NCBI GenBank assembly: GCA_934661765.1
Contig: CAKUJT010000140.1
Location: forward strand, 1 to 5,782
Direction of reading: 5' to 3'
Source of the DNA: an uncultured Senegalimassilia sp.
GTDB lineage: Bacteria > Actinomycetota > Coriobacteriia > Coriobacteriales > Eggerthellaceae
DNA length: 5,782 nucleotides
A program made the translations under genes and the position numbers. The first letter of the stretch is position 1. The number at the start of each line of letters is the position of its first letter. Below the pieces are notes generated by a model, which saw nothing but the letters and a program-made list of their open reading frames with translations, was not told the origin of the DNA and ran no database searches. Shown here one piece after another: positions 1 through 4,570 of the stretch.

Positions 1-99
1 GACCACGCAGAAAAGATGGGTGAAAGTGCCACTGCCTTTATCAATAGAGCAATCGATGAAGCCATGAAACGCGATCAGGAATCAAATCCCGAAACGTAA
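1..99 (+). CDS. C-terminal end of a ribbon-helix-helix-like (Arc/antitoxin-type) protein, partial
   Basis: An open frame enters at the window edge and ends with TAA at 97-99, giving 32 residues: DHAEKMGESATAFINRAIDE followed by AMKRDQESNPET. The pattern 'HAEKMGESATAFINRAI-E-M-RD' matches the second half of small ribbon-helix-helix DNA-binding proteins that are common on mobile elements of Clostridia: a helix, the GES turn, and an amphipathic helix that pairs with a second subunit. Such proteins bind operators as dimers, either as antitoxins or as transcriptional repressors. The N-terminal beta strand that reads DNA lies outside the window. A strong terminator follows immediately, so this is the last gene of a plus-strand unit that converges on the minus-strand genes to the right. 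It probably belongs to a different element, or to the far end of the same one (see the junction near 330). The family call rests on residue pattern only. Confidence 0.55.
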   Translation, partial: DHAEKMGESATAFINRAIDEAMKRDQESNPET

Positions 100-102
100 A
101 AA

Positions 103-149
103 ATCCGGTGACGTATGGATACATTTCCACACATCACCGGATGATTTTT
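103..149 (+). terminator. Rho-independent terminator after the ribbon-helix-helix-like gene
   Basis: ATCCGGTGA (103-111) is perfectly complementary to TCACCGGAT (134-142). A short inner stem TGGA/TCCA (116-119/125-128) narrows the loop, and a T5 run follows at 145-149. An A-run precedes the stem, so it may also stop transcription from the other side. It lies 3 bp after the stop codon of the upstream gene. Confidence 0.75.
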
Positions 150-251
150 CCTCTCAAAAATTATCTCCGTTGTGTAATTTTCTATATGAGTATATTTGCA
201 ACAAGGCTCCCCATCTGCATGTTTTTTTCGTTATTTTCTACACATTTCAAA

Positions 252-271
252 TGGTCTAAACCTGGTCTAAA
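252..271 (+). repeat. Direct repeat TGGTCTAAA, two copies 11 bp apart
   Basis: TGGTCTAAA occurs at 252-260 and again at 263-271, separated by CC. The 11-bp period, one helical turn, puts both copies on the same face of the DNA, as expected for a protein binding twice. They lie 60-80 bp to the left of the phosphatase breakpoint. They do not match the TTACTAC repeats on the right side, so they may serve a different recombinase or regulator. No function is proven. Confidence 0.4.
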
Positions 272-314
272 ACAGAACTGTGAAGCTTCCCTTTCCCCGA
301 TAAATCAAGACTTT

Positions 315-365
315 TTAGAGAGTTGCCAGTATATTGCCGTGGCAAACGAAAAGTACCTTAATCAC
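315..365 (-). pseudogene. 5' fragment of a low-molecular-weight protein tyrosine phosphatase gene, cut inside the P-loop
   Basis: Reading leftwards from GTG (365-363), the codons give VIKVLFVCHGNI, then LATL and a stop at 317-315. M-I-K-V-L-F-V-C-H-G-N-I is the N-terminus of low-molecular-weight protein tyrosine phosphatases, whose catalytic P-loop has the form C-x5-R, usually followed by C-R-S. The nucleophilic Cys (residue 8) is present. The P-loop Arg and everything after Ile12 are missing and replaced by unrelated sequence, so the break lies at about 327-335. An AAGGAG ribosome binding site (377-382) sits about 11 bp before the GTG, so this is a true gene start and not a chance match. I infer either that an element inserted into this gene, or that an element end carries a spare promoter, ribosome binding site and start to reconnect the gene after integration. 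The fragment itself cannot make an active enzyme. Confidence 0.75.
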
Positions 366-469
366 TGTAATAATTCTCCTTATCCTGCTCAGAATTGCCC
401 CATTTTGCAAGGGTTTCCGGGCATTTTGTTATTTCTGCTCACTGGATGAACCGATGCAGAATATAGCGA

Positions 470-478
470 ATTTTAGCA
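470..478 (-). promoter_or_regulatory. Possible extended -10 promoter driving the phosphatase fragment
   Basis: On the minus strand the sequence reads TG-C-TAAAAT, an extended -10 with five of six bases of TATAAT. No good -35 is present at 17 bp, which extended -10 promoters tolerate. Transcription would run left into the phosphatase start about 95 bp away. The interlocked repeats at 484-538 lie directly upstream, so a protein bound there could control it. Confidence 0.35.
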
Positions 479-483
479 TGTTA

Positions 484-538
484 TTACTACCTGTTAGTAG
501 TAGAAATGGTAGTAAAACGGGGATATCTTACTACTAAC
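484..538. repeat. Interlocked inverted repeats TTACTACC / GTTAGTAGTA, candidate integrase arm-type sites
   Basis: Four copies of a TACTAC core occur in alternating orientation: TTACTACC (484-491), GTTAGTAGTA (493-502), GGTAGTAA (508-515) and TACTACTAAC (529-538). The first pairs with the third (8 bp) and the second with the fourth (10 bp), so the arms interleave as A-B-A'-B'. From memory, the DR-2 arm site bound by the N-terminal domain of Tn916 Int contains AGTAGTAAA. GGTAGTAAAA at 508-517 is nearly the same, and the integrase in this window has that same N-terminal domain. I saw no other clear GTAGTAA/TTACTAC copy in the window. The best reading is a set of Int-binding arm sites at the element end. 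An operator or an RNA pseudoknot in the read-through transcript of the toxin gene is the alternative. Confidence 0.5.
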
Positions 539-569
539 TAAAGGAGTCGAATTTCGACTCCTTTAGTTA
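535..569 (-). terminator. Perfect 17-bp hairpin at the end of the toxin gene
   Basis: TAACTAAAGGAGTCGAA (535-551) and its exact complement (553-569) flank a single central base. The right arm includes the TAA stop of the toxin gene (567-569). There is no U-run after the full stem. A shorter GC-rich stem GGAGTCGAA/TTCGACTCC leaves TTTAGTT as an imperfect U-tract in either direction, so it can work as a bidirectional terminator or as a 3'-end stabiliser. Confidence 0.6.
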
Positions 570-902
570 CAATAGCTTCTTTATTCGATCTAACTCACCT
601 TGATCAAGGGTAGCTCCATTATGTAATACTTGCAACTCGCTCCAGTCCGCTCTTTTGACTTGTGTCAAAGAATCTAATTTCACAAATGATGGTTTAAGAA
701 ATGGTGGTTTAAAACTTCTCAACCTTTCATTTGTAGAAAAAGCAAGCTTTCGTTCCTTCCCTCTTATAGAAGAAACATTCAACACTTCAATATACTCACT
801 AGTAACATTAATAATTAGATAAGTCCTGTTATATTCCGGCAACTCACCATCAACAAATCTAATTTTTCCTAGAATACCCTGTCCTTCTACAAAATTACTC
901 AA
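567..902 (-). CDS. Putative toxin of a Panacea system, PemK/MazF-like, 111 aa
   Basis: This gene is translationally coupled to the antitoxin gene: its TTG start (902-900) overlaps the antitoxin TGA (901-899). The frame has no ATG at all, and a stop at 923-921 rules out a longer form. A GGTG element about 5 bp before the TTG could be the ribosome binding site. The 111 residues fit the small beta-barrel PemK/MazF fold: a first strand 'GKIRFVDGELPEYNRTYLII' (12-31), a basic middle, 'KPSFVKLDSL' (70-79) like the MazF strand that precedes the RNA-contact region, and a C-terminal helix after 'TLDQGELDRI' (98-107). MazF proteins are ribonucleases that cut single-stranded mRNA at short motifs. Whether this one is a ribonuclease is inferred from a distant pattern and from its pairing with a Panacea antitoxin. 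It is AT-rich compared with the integrase and capsid genes, which suggests separate origin. It could also be a non-toxic accessory protein. Confidence 0.55.
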   Translation of the reverse strand: MSNFVEGQGILGKIRFVDGELPEYNRTYLIINVTSEYIEVLNVSSIRGKERKLAFSTNERLRSFKPPFLKPSFVKLDSLTQVKRADWSELQVLHNGATLDQGELDRIKKLL

Positions 903-1552
903 TAGATCACCAGCTTTCCATTATCCATGTAAACGCTATAAGCATCTTCTTCAGCTGATAACGAAAACTGCTCTAACTGATCCATTAAGTCATCCGTTAA
1001 GACAAATCCATCAAAGAAAAATGTTACGCCATTAATGGTCTCACTTGATTCTACTTCACTAGAAGTTTCTTTGTATGCCGAAATAATCTCTCTCATGCGA
1101 TTGAGATCTGATTCTTGCGACATCATGTCAACTACAGACTGTTCTTTGTCGTGATAACCAGTGCTACTAGTTCCATTGATAAAAGCTGATTTCCAAAAAC
1201 TGAATGTGTGATTTATTTCAGATAGCTCTTTGGCTGTTGCATTTCCAAAAATATCGAGAATAAGCCTCAATATCTCATATTCCCTTTCCGAAAAATCCGG
1301 CTGATATGATTTGCTATCATTATAAAATGCAACATAATCATTTTTATATCTCAGCCTTACTTTCTCTACTACACATCCATTTTTAAATGCTAAAACTTGA
1401 TCACCGAATAATGGTTCCCCGTATTCTGCAATATTTGCCAAATCTGCGAATACTAATAATTTCTGTAATTTCATATTGCCATCATACGTATTTGGACTAG
1501 AATCAGCGCCATTTTTAATGAAAAATTTGGCAAAATCATATACATCTCTCAT
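899..1552 (-). CDS. Panacea-domain (DUF4065/SocA-like) antitoxin, 217 aa
   Basis: The Panacea domain is the neutralising part of many two-gene toxin-antitoxin systems and of the SocA adaptor-type antitoxin. It binds the partner toxin in the cytoplasm. Here it covers about residues 1-145, with the hallmark 'MKLQKLLVFADLANIAEYGE' (27-46), then 'PLFGDQVLAFKNGCVVEKV' (47-65), where the usual GPVV is GCVV, and a helical part through 'FSFWKSAFINGT' (117-128). A C-terminal extension (about 170-217, ending 'YSVYMDNGKLVIY') is outside the core domain. It may make the toxin-specific contact, though I cannot assign it. The start is the ATG at 1552-1550, not the TTG at 1609, because AAAAGGAGG (1570-1562) sits 9 bp in front of it. 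The next gene overlaps its stop codon. A consensus promoter and a possible operator lie just upstream, fitting an autoregulated antitoxin-first operon. The family call is firm; the exact partner chemistry is not. Confidence 0.85.
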   Translation of the reverse strand: MRDVYDFAKFFIKNGADSSPNTYDGNMKLQKLLVFADLANIAEYGEPLFGDQVLAFKNGCVVEKVRLRYKNDYVAFYNDSKSYQPDFSEREYEILRLILDIFGNATAKELSEINHTFSFWKSAFINGTSSTGYHDKEQSVVDMMSQESDLNRMREIISAYKETSSEVESSETINGVTFFFDGFVLTDDLMDQLEQFSLSAEEDAYSVYMDNGKLVIY

Positions 1553-1607
1553 TTTTGACACCCTCCTTTTATTATTACGTCCTCCAAAAAAAGAACGCCC
1601 AATATCC

Positions 1608-1630
1608 AAATTACGAATGAACTGTAATTT
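1608..1630. promoter_or_regulatory. Inverted repeat near the start of the antitoxin transcript, possible operator
   Basis: AAATTAC (1608-1614) and GTAATTT (1624-1630) form a 7-bp inverted repeat with a 9-bp spacer, just downstream of the likely transcription start of the toxin-antitoxin operon (near 1633). The position suits an operator bound by the antitoxin or the complex, or a weak leader hairpin. It is AT-rich, so chance cannot be excluded. Confidence 0.35.
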
Positions 1631-1639
1631 AGTCTATTT

Positions 1640-1668
1640 ATTATATATTCTTTTTTTTCAATCGTCAA
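1640..1668 (-). promoter_or_regulatory. Consensus sigma-A promoter of the toxin-antitoxin operon
   Basis: On the minus strand TTGACG (1668-1663) is followed by a 17-bp spacer containing an A8 tract and then a perfect TATAAT (1645-1640). This is one mismatch from the ideal housekeeping promoter. It lies about 90 bp before the antitoxin ATG and downstream of the integrase terminator, so the pair has its own transcription and does not depend on the element operon. Confidence 0.85.
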
Positions 1669-1725
1669 TGATTCCAGAGAAATTTATATATTATATTATG
1701 TTAATCCCAAAAAATCAAGTGTTTC

Positions 1726-1761
1726 ATATAAAAATAACACTCCGACACGAATGCCAGAGTG
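1726..1761 (-). terminator. Intrinsic terminator of the integrase operon
   Basis: Six bases after the integrase stop, the minus strand folds CACTC/GAGTG (1761-1757 with 1742-1738). An inner GGCA-TTCG-TGTC stem is capped by a very stable UUCG tetraloop, and the tract TTATTTTTAT follows. On the plus strand a short CTACTTTT tract follows the same stem, so it may also act weakly in the other direction. It separates the element operon from the toxin-antitoxin promoter. Confidence 0.8.
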
Positions 1762-1767
1762 CTACTT

Positions 1768-3051
1768 TTAAATTGCTTTGAACATTTTCTGCGATACCGG
1801 TTTGATGCCGTTCTTCTTCTCGACTTCTGCCTGTGCTTTCTGGAATTCCTCCATTCGTCTTAGTTCTTCCTCTGCATCATTAAGCCCTACGTGCGTGTAC
1901 ACATTCATCGTAACGCTGATATCAGAATGCCCCATCAAGTACTGGAGCGTTTTCGGATTCATGCCCGACTTGGCCTGATTGGAGCAGTATGTGTGCCTGC
2001 ACACATGCGGTGTGATGTTCGGCATCTGCACCCGGTAGATATCATTGTACCTGCCTACCATATGGTTGAATCGGTGCTGCCAGTGCATGGCCACAAGCGG
2101 CATGTCATTCTCATCGTAGAACAGGAATCCACCATAGCCATCAATGAGCTTTTCTTGTCTTGGAACTTCTCTATCCTCAATAATAGCCCGAAACATGTCT
2201 GCCACATCCTGTGTTATCGGAATCTTTCTAGTTCCAGCTTCCGTCTTTGTAGGTTCGATGATATAGCGCATATCAGCGGTTCTGATAAGCTGATGGTCAA
2301 TATTGACTGTCCTGTTCTCAAGGTCAATGTCTCGCAACGTCAATCCGCAAAACTCTGAAATTCTCATGCCGGTATGGAAAAGGATGTACACCGCTTCGTA
2401 GTATTTACAGTAGACCACATCGTCATGGACGAACTTCAGGAACTTTCTCATCTGGTCTCTGGAAATAGCCTCTCTTGTCACAGAGTCATTGACCACCACA
2501 CCGGCGAGTTGGAAGCCGAAGGGATTCTTCATAAGAATGTCATCATCCACAGCCATCTGGAATGCCGGTCTGAGTACACCTCGTATGGTATGGATGAAAC
2601 TATAGCTCCTGCCATCTTCCTTCTGCAGCTTGATGAGAAACAGCTTTGCATCCGATGTCTTGACCGAGCGAATTTTCATTTTTCCGAAGGCCTGCTTCTC
2701 CAAGATTCGCTGAACGGTGATATATCCCTGTCTGGTGCTCTGCCTTACGCCAGTCTTGGTCTGTAGGTATCTATCCACCAGTTCACATACGGTCATCGTT
2801 CCATCCGGCATATTGGTTAGGACTGCCACCTGTGTTTCTATCTGCTTCTCCATCTCACGGAGTGACAAACACGGTTTCTTTCCCTTCGGAAGCTGGTCGG
2901 TTGGCTCCAATTTCCAGCTATACACAAAGTGCGGTTTCCCATCAATATGGTATTTATACTGGTACTTCCCATCCGCACGAATACTTTCGCCCGGACGGAG
3001 TACACGGCGTTTCGGGTCACGCCTTGTTTTTCCTCTGCCTGCTTTCGCCAT
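1768..3051 (-). CDS. int: Tn916-family tyrosine recombinase (integrase), 427 aa
   Basis: It catalyses site-specific insertion and excision of the element by strand exchange through a covalent 3'-phosphotyrosine. Domains: an N-terminal three-stranded arm-binding domain as in Tn916 Int (about 15-70, 'RVLRPGESIRADGKYQYKY' and 'HFVYSWKLEPTDQLPKGKKP'), a SAM-like core-binding domain (about 86-180), and the catalytic domain (about 195-400). All catalytic residues are present: Arg230 in HTGMRISEF, Lys269 in PTKTEAG, His349 and Arg352 in THE segment TPHVCRHTY, His375 in MGHSDIS and the nucleophile Tyr385 in NVYTHV. The length is close to Tn916 Int. I start at the ATG 3051-3049, because GGAGG (3065-3061) is 9 bp upstream; the TTG at 3057 is too close to it. 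The start lies inside the 3' end of the helix-turn-helix gene, so translation is probably coupled. Nothing suggests inactivation. It is the last gene of the operon and faces the candidate attachment site. Confidence 0.95.
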   Translation of the reverse strand: MAKAGRGKTRRDPKRRVLRPGESIRADGKYQYKYHIDGKPHFVYSWKLEPTDQLPKGKKPCLSLREMEKQIETQVAVLTNMPDGTMTVCELVDRYLQTKTGVRQSTRQGYITVQRILEKQAFGKMKIRSVKTSDAKLFLIKLQKEDGRSYSFIHTIRGVLRPAFQMAVDDDILMKNPFGFQLAGVVVNDSVTREAISRDQMRKFLKFVHDDVVYCKYYEAVYILFHTGMRISEFCGLTLRDIDLENRTVNIDHQLIRTADMRYIIEPTKTEAGTRKIPITQDVADMFRAIIEDREVPRQEKLIDGYGGFLFYDENDMPLVAMHWQHRFNHMVGRYNDIYRVQMPNITPHVCRHTYCSNQAKSGMNPKTLQYLMGHSDISVTMNVYTHVGLNDAEEELRRMEEFQKAQAEVEKKNGIKPVSQKMFKAI

Positions 3052-3262
3052 TTGCAAGTTCCTCCTTTATCTCTGGATTAAGCATTAAGTACCTCTCGAA
3101 TGCTTCTCGAAGTATCAGCTTGCGTTCCTTATAGTAAGCAAGAAAGTCACCACCATCTGTCTCACCAAGGAATTTGTAGAATTTTCGATTGCTCAGGTTA
3201 AAGAGCTTTATGGTTTCCGAAGGATTCAAAATATCCTTCTCGGCTAATGTTGGTTTAGCCAT
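3017..3262 (-). CDS. Small helix-turn-helix protein of the integration module (excisionase-like), 81 aa
   Basis: The ATG at 3262-3260 follows AAAGGG (about 10 bp upstream) and starts MAKPTLAEKDILNPSETIKL. A longer frame with another ATG exists upstream, but without a good ribosome binding site. Residues 12-31 ('LNPSETIKLFNLSNRKFYKF') fit a helix-turn-helix of the excisionase/MerR type: the element chooses a helix with S-E-T, then a recognition helix with N-R-K-F-Y. Residues 40-60 ('FLAYYKERKLILREAFERYL') look like the wing and the closing helix of such proteins. Small proteins of this kind commonly sit between xis and int in Clostridia elements and probably help control excision or int expression. 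The tail is highly basic (ESRQRKNKA) and overlaps the int start by 35 bp, so int translation is likely to depend on this gene. The exact role is not known. Confidence 0.7.
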   Translation of the reverse strand: MAKPTLAEKDILNPSETIKLFNLSNRKFYKFLGETDGGDFLAYYKERKLILREAFERYLMLNPEIKEELANGESRQRKNKA

Positions 3263-3373
3263 CTTATCACATCCCTTTCTGCCCAAAAGCAGTTGCCAAA
3301 GCGTATTTCGGGTCATGGTATATATCTCTCTAAACGCCTCATATAGCAACTACTTTCGGCAAATAAAAGGAAT

Positions 3374-3592
3374 CTAAATCTCCGAAGAATTCAGAATAAA
3401 TTCCTCGAATTTTGGTCGAATTATCAAATATCGGTTACCACTGTAGACAGAGAACACGCCGAGGTTATCCTCTGCCATCCTGCGCAGTTTCTTCTGGCCG
3501 ATATTGTAATAGGGTGCTGCCTCCTTGATGGTCAGCATGAACTTCTCTCCAATAGGAACAGCACGCATTTCTGTATTTTCAACGACCTGCAT
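3374..3592 (-). CDS. xis: Tn916-type excisionase, 72 aa
   Basis: Excisionases bend DNA at the element ends and steer the integrase towards excision. The sequence 'FMLTIKEAAPYYNIGQKKLRRMAEDN' at residues 19-43 (quoted in parts: FMLTIKEAAPYYNIG, then QKKLRRMAEDN) is the winged helix-turn-helix of Tn916 Xis, which has the order Y-T-L-T-I-E-E-A then I-G-x-x-K-L-R-R-L-A-E-E. 'GNRYLIIRPKFEEFI' (52-66) is the wing and final helix ending in an F-E-x-x-I pattern, also as in Tn916. The length (72 against about 67) is usual. The ATG at 3592-3590 has a strong AAGGAGGTG (3606-3598) 5 bp upstream. A stable hairpin just in front of that site may tune its translation. It lies upstream of int in the same direction, as in Tn916, with the helix-turn-helix gene in between. 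Confidence 0.9.
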   Translation of the reverse strand: MQVVENTEMRAVPIGEKFMLTIKEAAPYYNIGQKKLRRMAEDNLGVFSVYSGNRYLIIRPKFEEFILNSSEI

Positions 3593-3607
3593 ATTTTCAC
3601 CTCCTTC

Positions 3608-3633
3608 GCCAAGCCAGATTACTCCGGCTTGGC
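3608..3633 (-). other. Stable GNRA-capped hairpin between the capsid and excisionase genes
   Basis: GCCAAGCC (3608-3615) and GGCTTGGC (3626-3633) pair perfectly. In the minus-strand RNA the stem extends by GGA/UCU (one G-U pair) to 11 bp with a GUAA tetraloop. No U-run follows on either strand, so it is not a standard terminator. It ends one base before the AAGGAGGTG of xis. It may act as an RNA processing or stability element that separates capsid from integration-module expression, or as a weak terminator. Confidence 0.6.
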
Positions 3634-3649
3634 AGAAATTCTATTATCG

Positions 3650-4567
3650 TTACGACAACTGAAGCACCTTGATAGCTTCCGAGCGGATGAGCTTGGCATC
3701 CAGATACTCATGTGCCAGATAGCCCACCTGATGGTTCATGATATAAATCTCTACAAGAGCACGCACGCTGATAGGCATACGATTGATAATCCAGTAGTAG
3801 GAAAAATCACCGAATGCAATCACTTTGCCGGTGGACGGCATTGCATTGCAGATATTCACCGGTCTGCCCATGATAGTGTCGTTATTGTGGTTCCAGAGAT
3901 AGTTGCCGTCATTGTCCTTCAAGGTACGGAGAATCTTGGCTGTCTCATCGTTCATGAGCCACGTTCCGTGAGTGCGGTACTCAGGCTTTGCAGAGAAATA
4001 GAGCGCAATCACATCATCGAAGGCGAGTGCCTTTGCATTAACACCCACCTCTGCGCCGTCTGTTTCATGGAGAATGCCGGTAGGCATATCCACACCGGTG
4101 CCGCTGACAAAGGCCGCTTCCTCCGCCTTGCCGAAGCGTCTGGCAAAATGCTTGACCAGATACTTTTCCATATTAAATTTCACATCCTGCATAAAATCCC
4201 TGTCCATTCGGGTGATGATTGCCAGCTTGTGGCATTTCACCTTTTTCTTATCGAACTGGCCAGCTGCATCCTTGATAAACTGCTGCGTATTGCTCGGTGC
4301 CCATTCTGCCGTTTCGTCACTGTCGGACACCCAGATATCAAGGTCGGAATCCGCAGATTTAATGCTTGTTGCCAGCTGACGGAAGATGCACTCCTCCTTG
4401 AGTACATCCATATACTTGCGATTGCTGTCATAAGGAAGGACGTAGGTATCGCTACTGATAGCTCCTTTATTCATAGTTTCATAGGGTGCAGTCTGTCCCT
4501 TCATCATCTTGTTCCAGAAGTCTTTTCTGTAGCTTTCGGACTGAATTGTAAAATCATCGTATCTCAT
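3650..4567 (-). CDS. HK97-fold phage major capsid protein, 305 aa
   Basis: The subunit of an icosahedral shell. The HK97 family pattern is visible throughout: an N-arm 'ESYRKDFWNKMMKG' (11-24), a long-loop region (about 70-95, 'SADSDLDIWVSDSDETAEWA'), the spine helix 'TRMDRDFMQDVKFNMEKYL' (119-137) followed by 'FGKAEEAAFVSGTGVDMPTG' (145-164), where family members read A-x-x-E-x-x-A-F-x-x-G-x-G-x-x-x-P-x-G, and the C-terminal 'GDFSYYWIINRMPISVR' (253-269) to 'SEAIKVL' (296-302). HK97 itself has an extra N-terminal delta domain of about 100 residues that acts as scaffold and is removed by a protease. Here the protein starts almost directly with the mature N-arm. GGAGA (4580-4576) lies 8 bp before the ATG, and the previous gene ends 3 bp upstream, so it is in the operon. 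No portal, terminase, protease or tail gene is in the window. The protein may form a satellite capsid, interfere with a helper phage, or be a relic. Confidence 0.88.
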   Translation of the reverse strand: MRYDDFTIQSESYRKDFWNKMMKGQTAPYETMNKGAISSDTYVLPYDSNRKYMDVLKEECIFRQLATSIKSADSDLDIWVSDSDETAEWAPSNTQQFIKDAAGQFDKKKVKCHKLAIITRMDRDFMQDVKFNMEKYLVKHFARRFGKAEEAAFVSGTGVDMPTGILHETDGAEVGVNAKALAFDDVIALYFSAKPEYRTHGTWLMNDETAKILRTLKDNDGNYLWNHNNDTIMGRPVNICNAMPSTGKVIAFGDFSYYWIINRMPISVRALVEIYIMNHQVGYLAHEYLDAKLIRSEAIKVLQLS

Positions 4568-4570
4568 AAG

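Larger units (their letters stand above)
150..534. other. Gene-free boundary region: candidate attachment site of the integrase element
   Basis: These 385 bp hold no intact gene. From left to right they contain an AT-rich stretch, a direct repeat TGGTCTAAA x2 (252-271), the broken 5' end of a phosphatase gene on the minus strand (315-365), a possible extended -10 promoter (470-478, minus) and interlocked TTACTAC-type repeats (484-538). I infer an att region. The integrase gene is the last gene of its operon and points towards it, and the repeats resemble Tn916 integrase arm-type sites. Those repeats lie about 150 bp from the point where the phosphatase sequence breaks, a distance typical of arm-to-core spacing. 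The exact core cannot be defined without the other end of the element. The toxin-antitoxin pair then lies inside the element as cargo. Confidence 0.5.

Noticed and set aside
108..537. Plus-strand frames of 113 and 67 aa in the boundary region
   Set aside because: They start inside the terminator hairpin or without a ribosome binding site, run across the repeats, and look like translated non-coding AT-rich DNA.
484..538. CRISPR-like or type III toxin-antitoxin repeat array
   Set aside because: The copies are short, in alternating orientation and have no regular spacers. They are downstream of the toxin gene, whereas type III antitoxin RNA repeats precede the toxin.
1553..1609. Longer antitoxin form starting at TTG 1609
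   Set aside because: The ATG at 1552 has a strong AAAAGGAGG 9 bp upstream that the longer form would translate through; the Panacea homology begins only after this ATG.
3052..3057. Integrase start at TTG 3057
   Set aside because: It is only 3 bp from the GGAGG site, while the ATG at 3051 is 9 bp from it.
1891..3134. Several plus-strand frames of 100-155 aa opposite the integrase gene
   Set aside because: The integrase has a full domain set and all catalytic residues on the minus strand; the antisense frames have no start signals and read as shadows.
3263..3349. N-terminal extension of the 81-aa helix-turn-helix protein, including an ATG at the MTRNTLWQ position
   Set aside because: No good ribosome binding site precedes it, and the excisionase-like similarity begins after the ATG at 3262, which has AAAGGG upstream. 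A short leader peptide remains possible.
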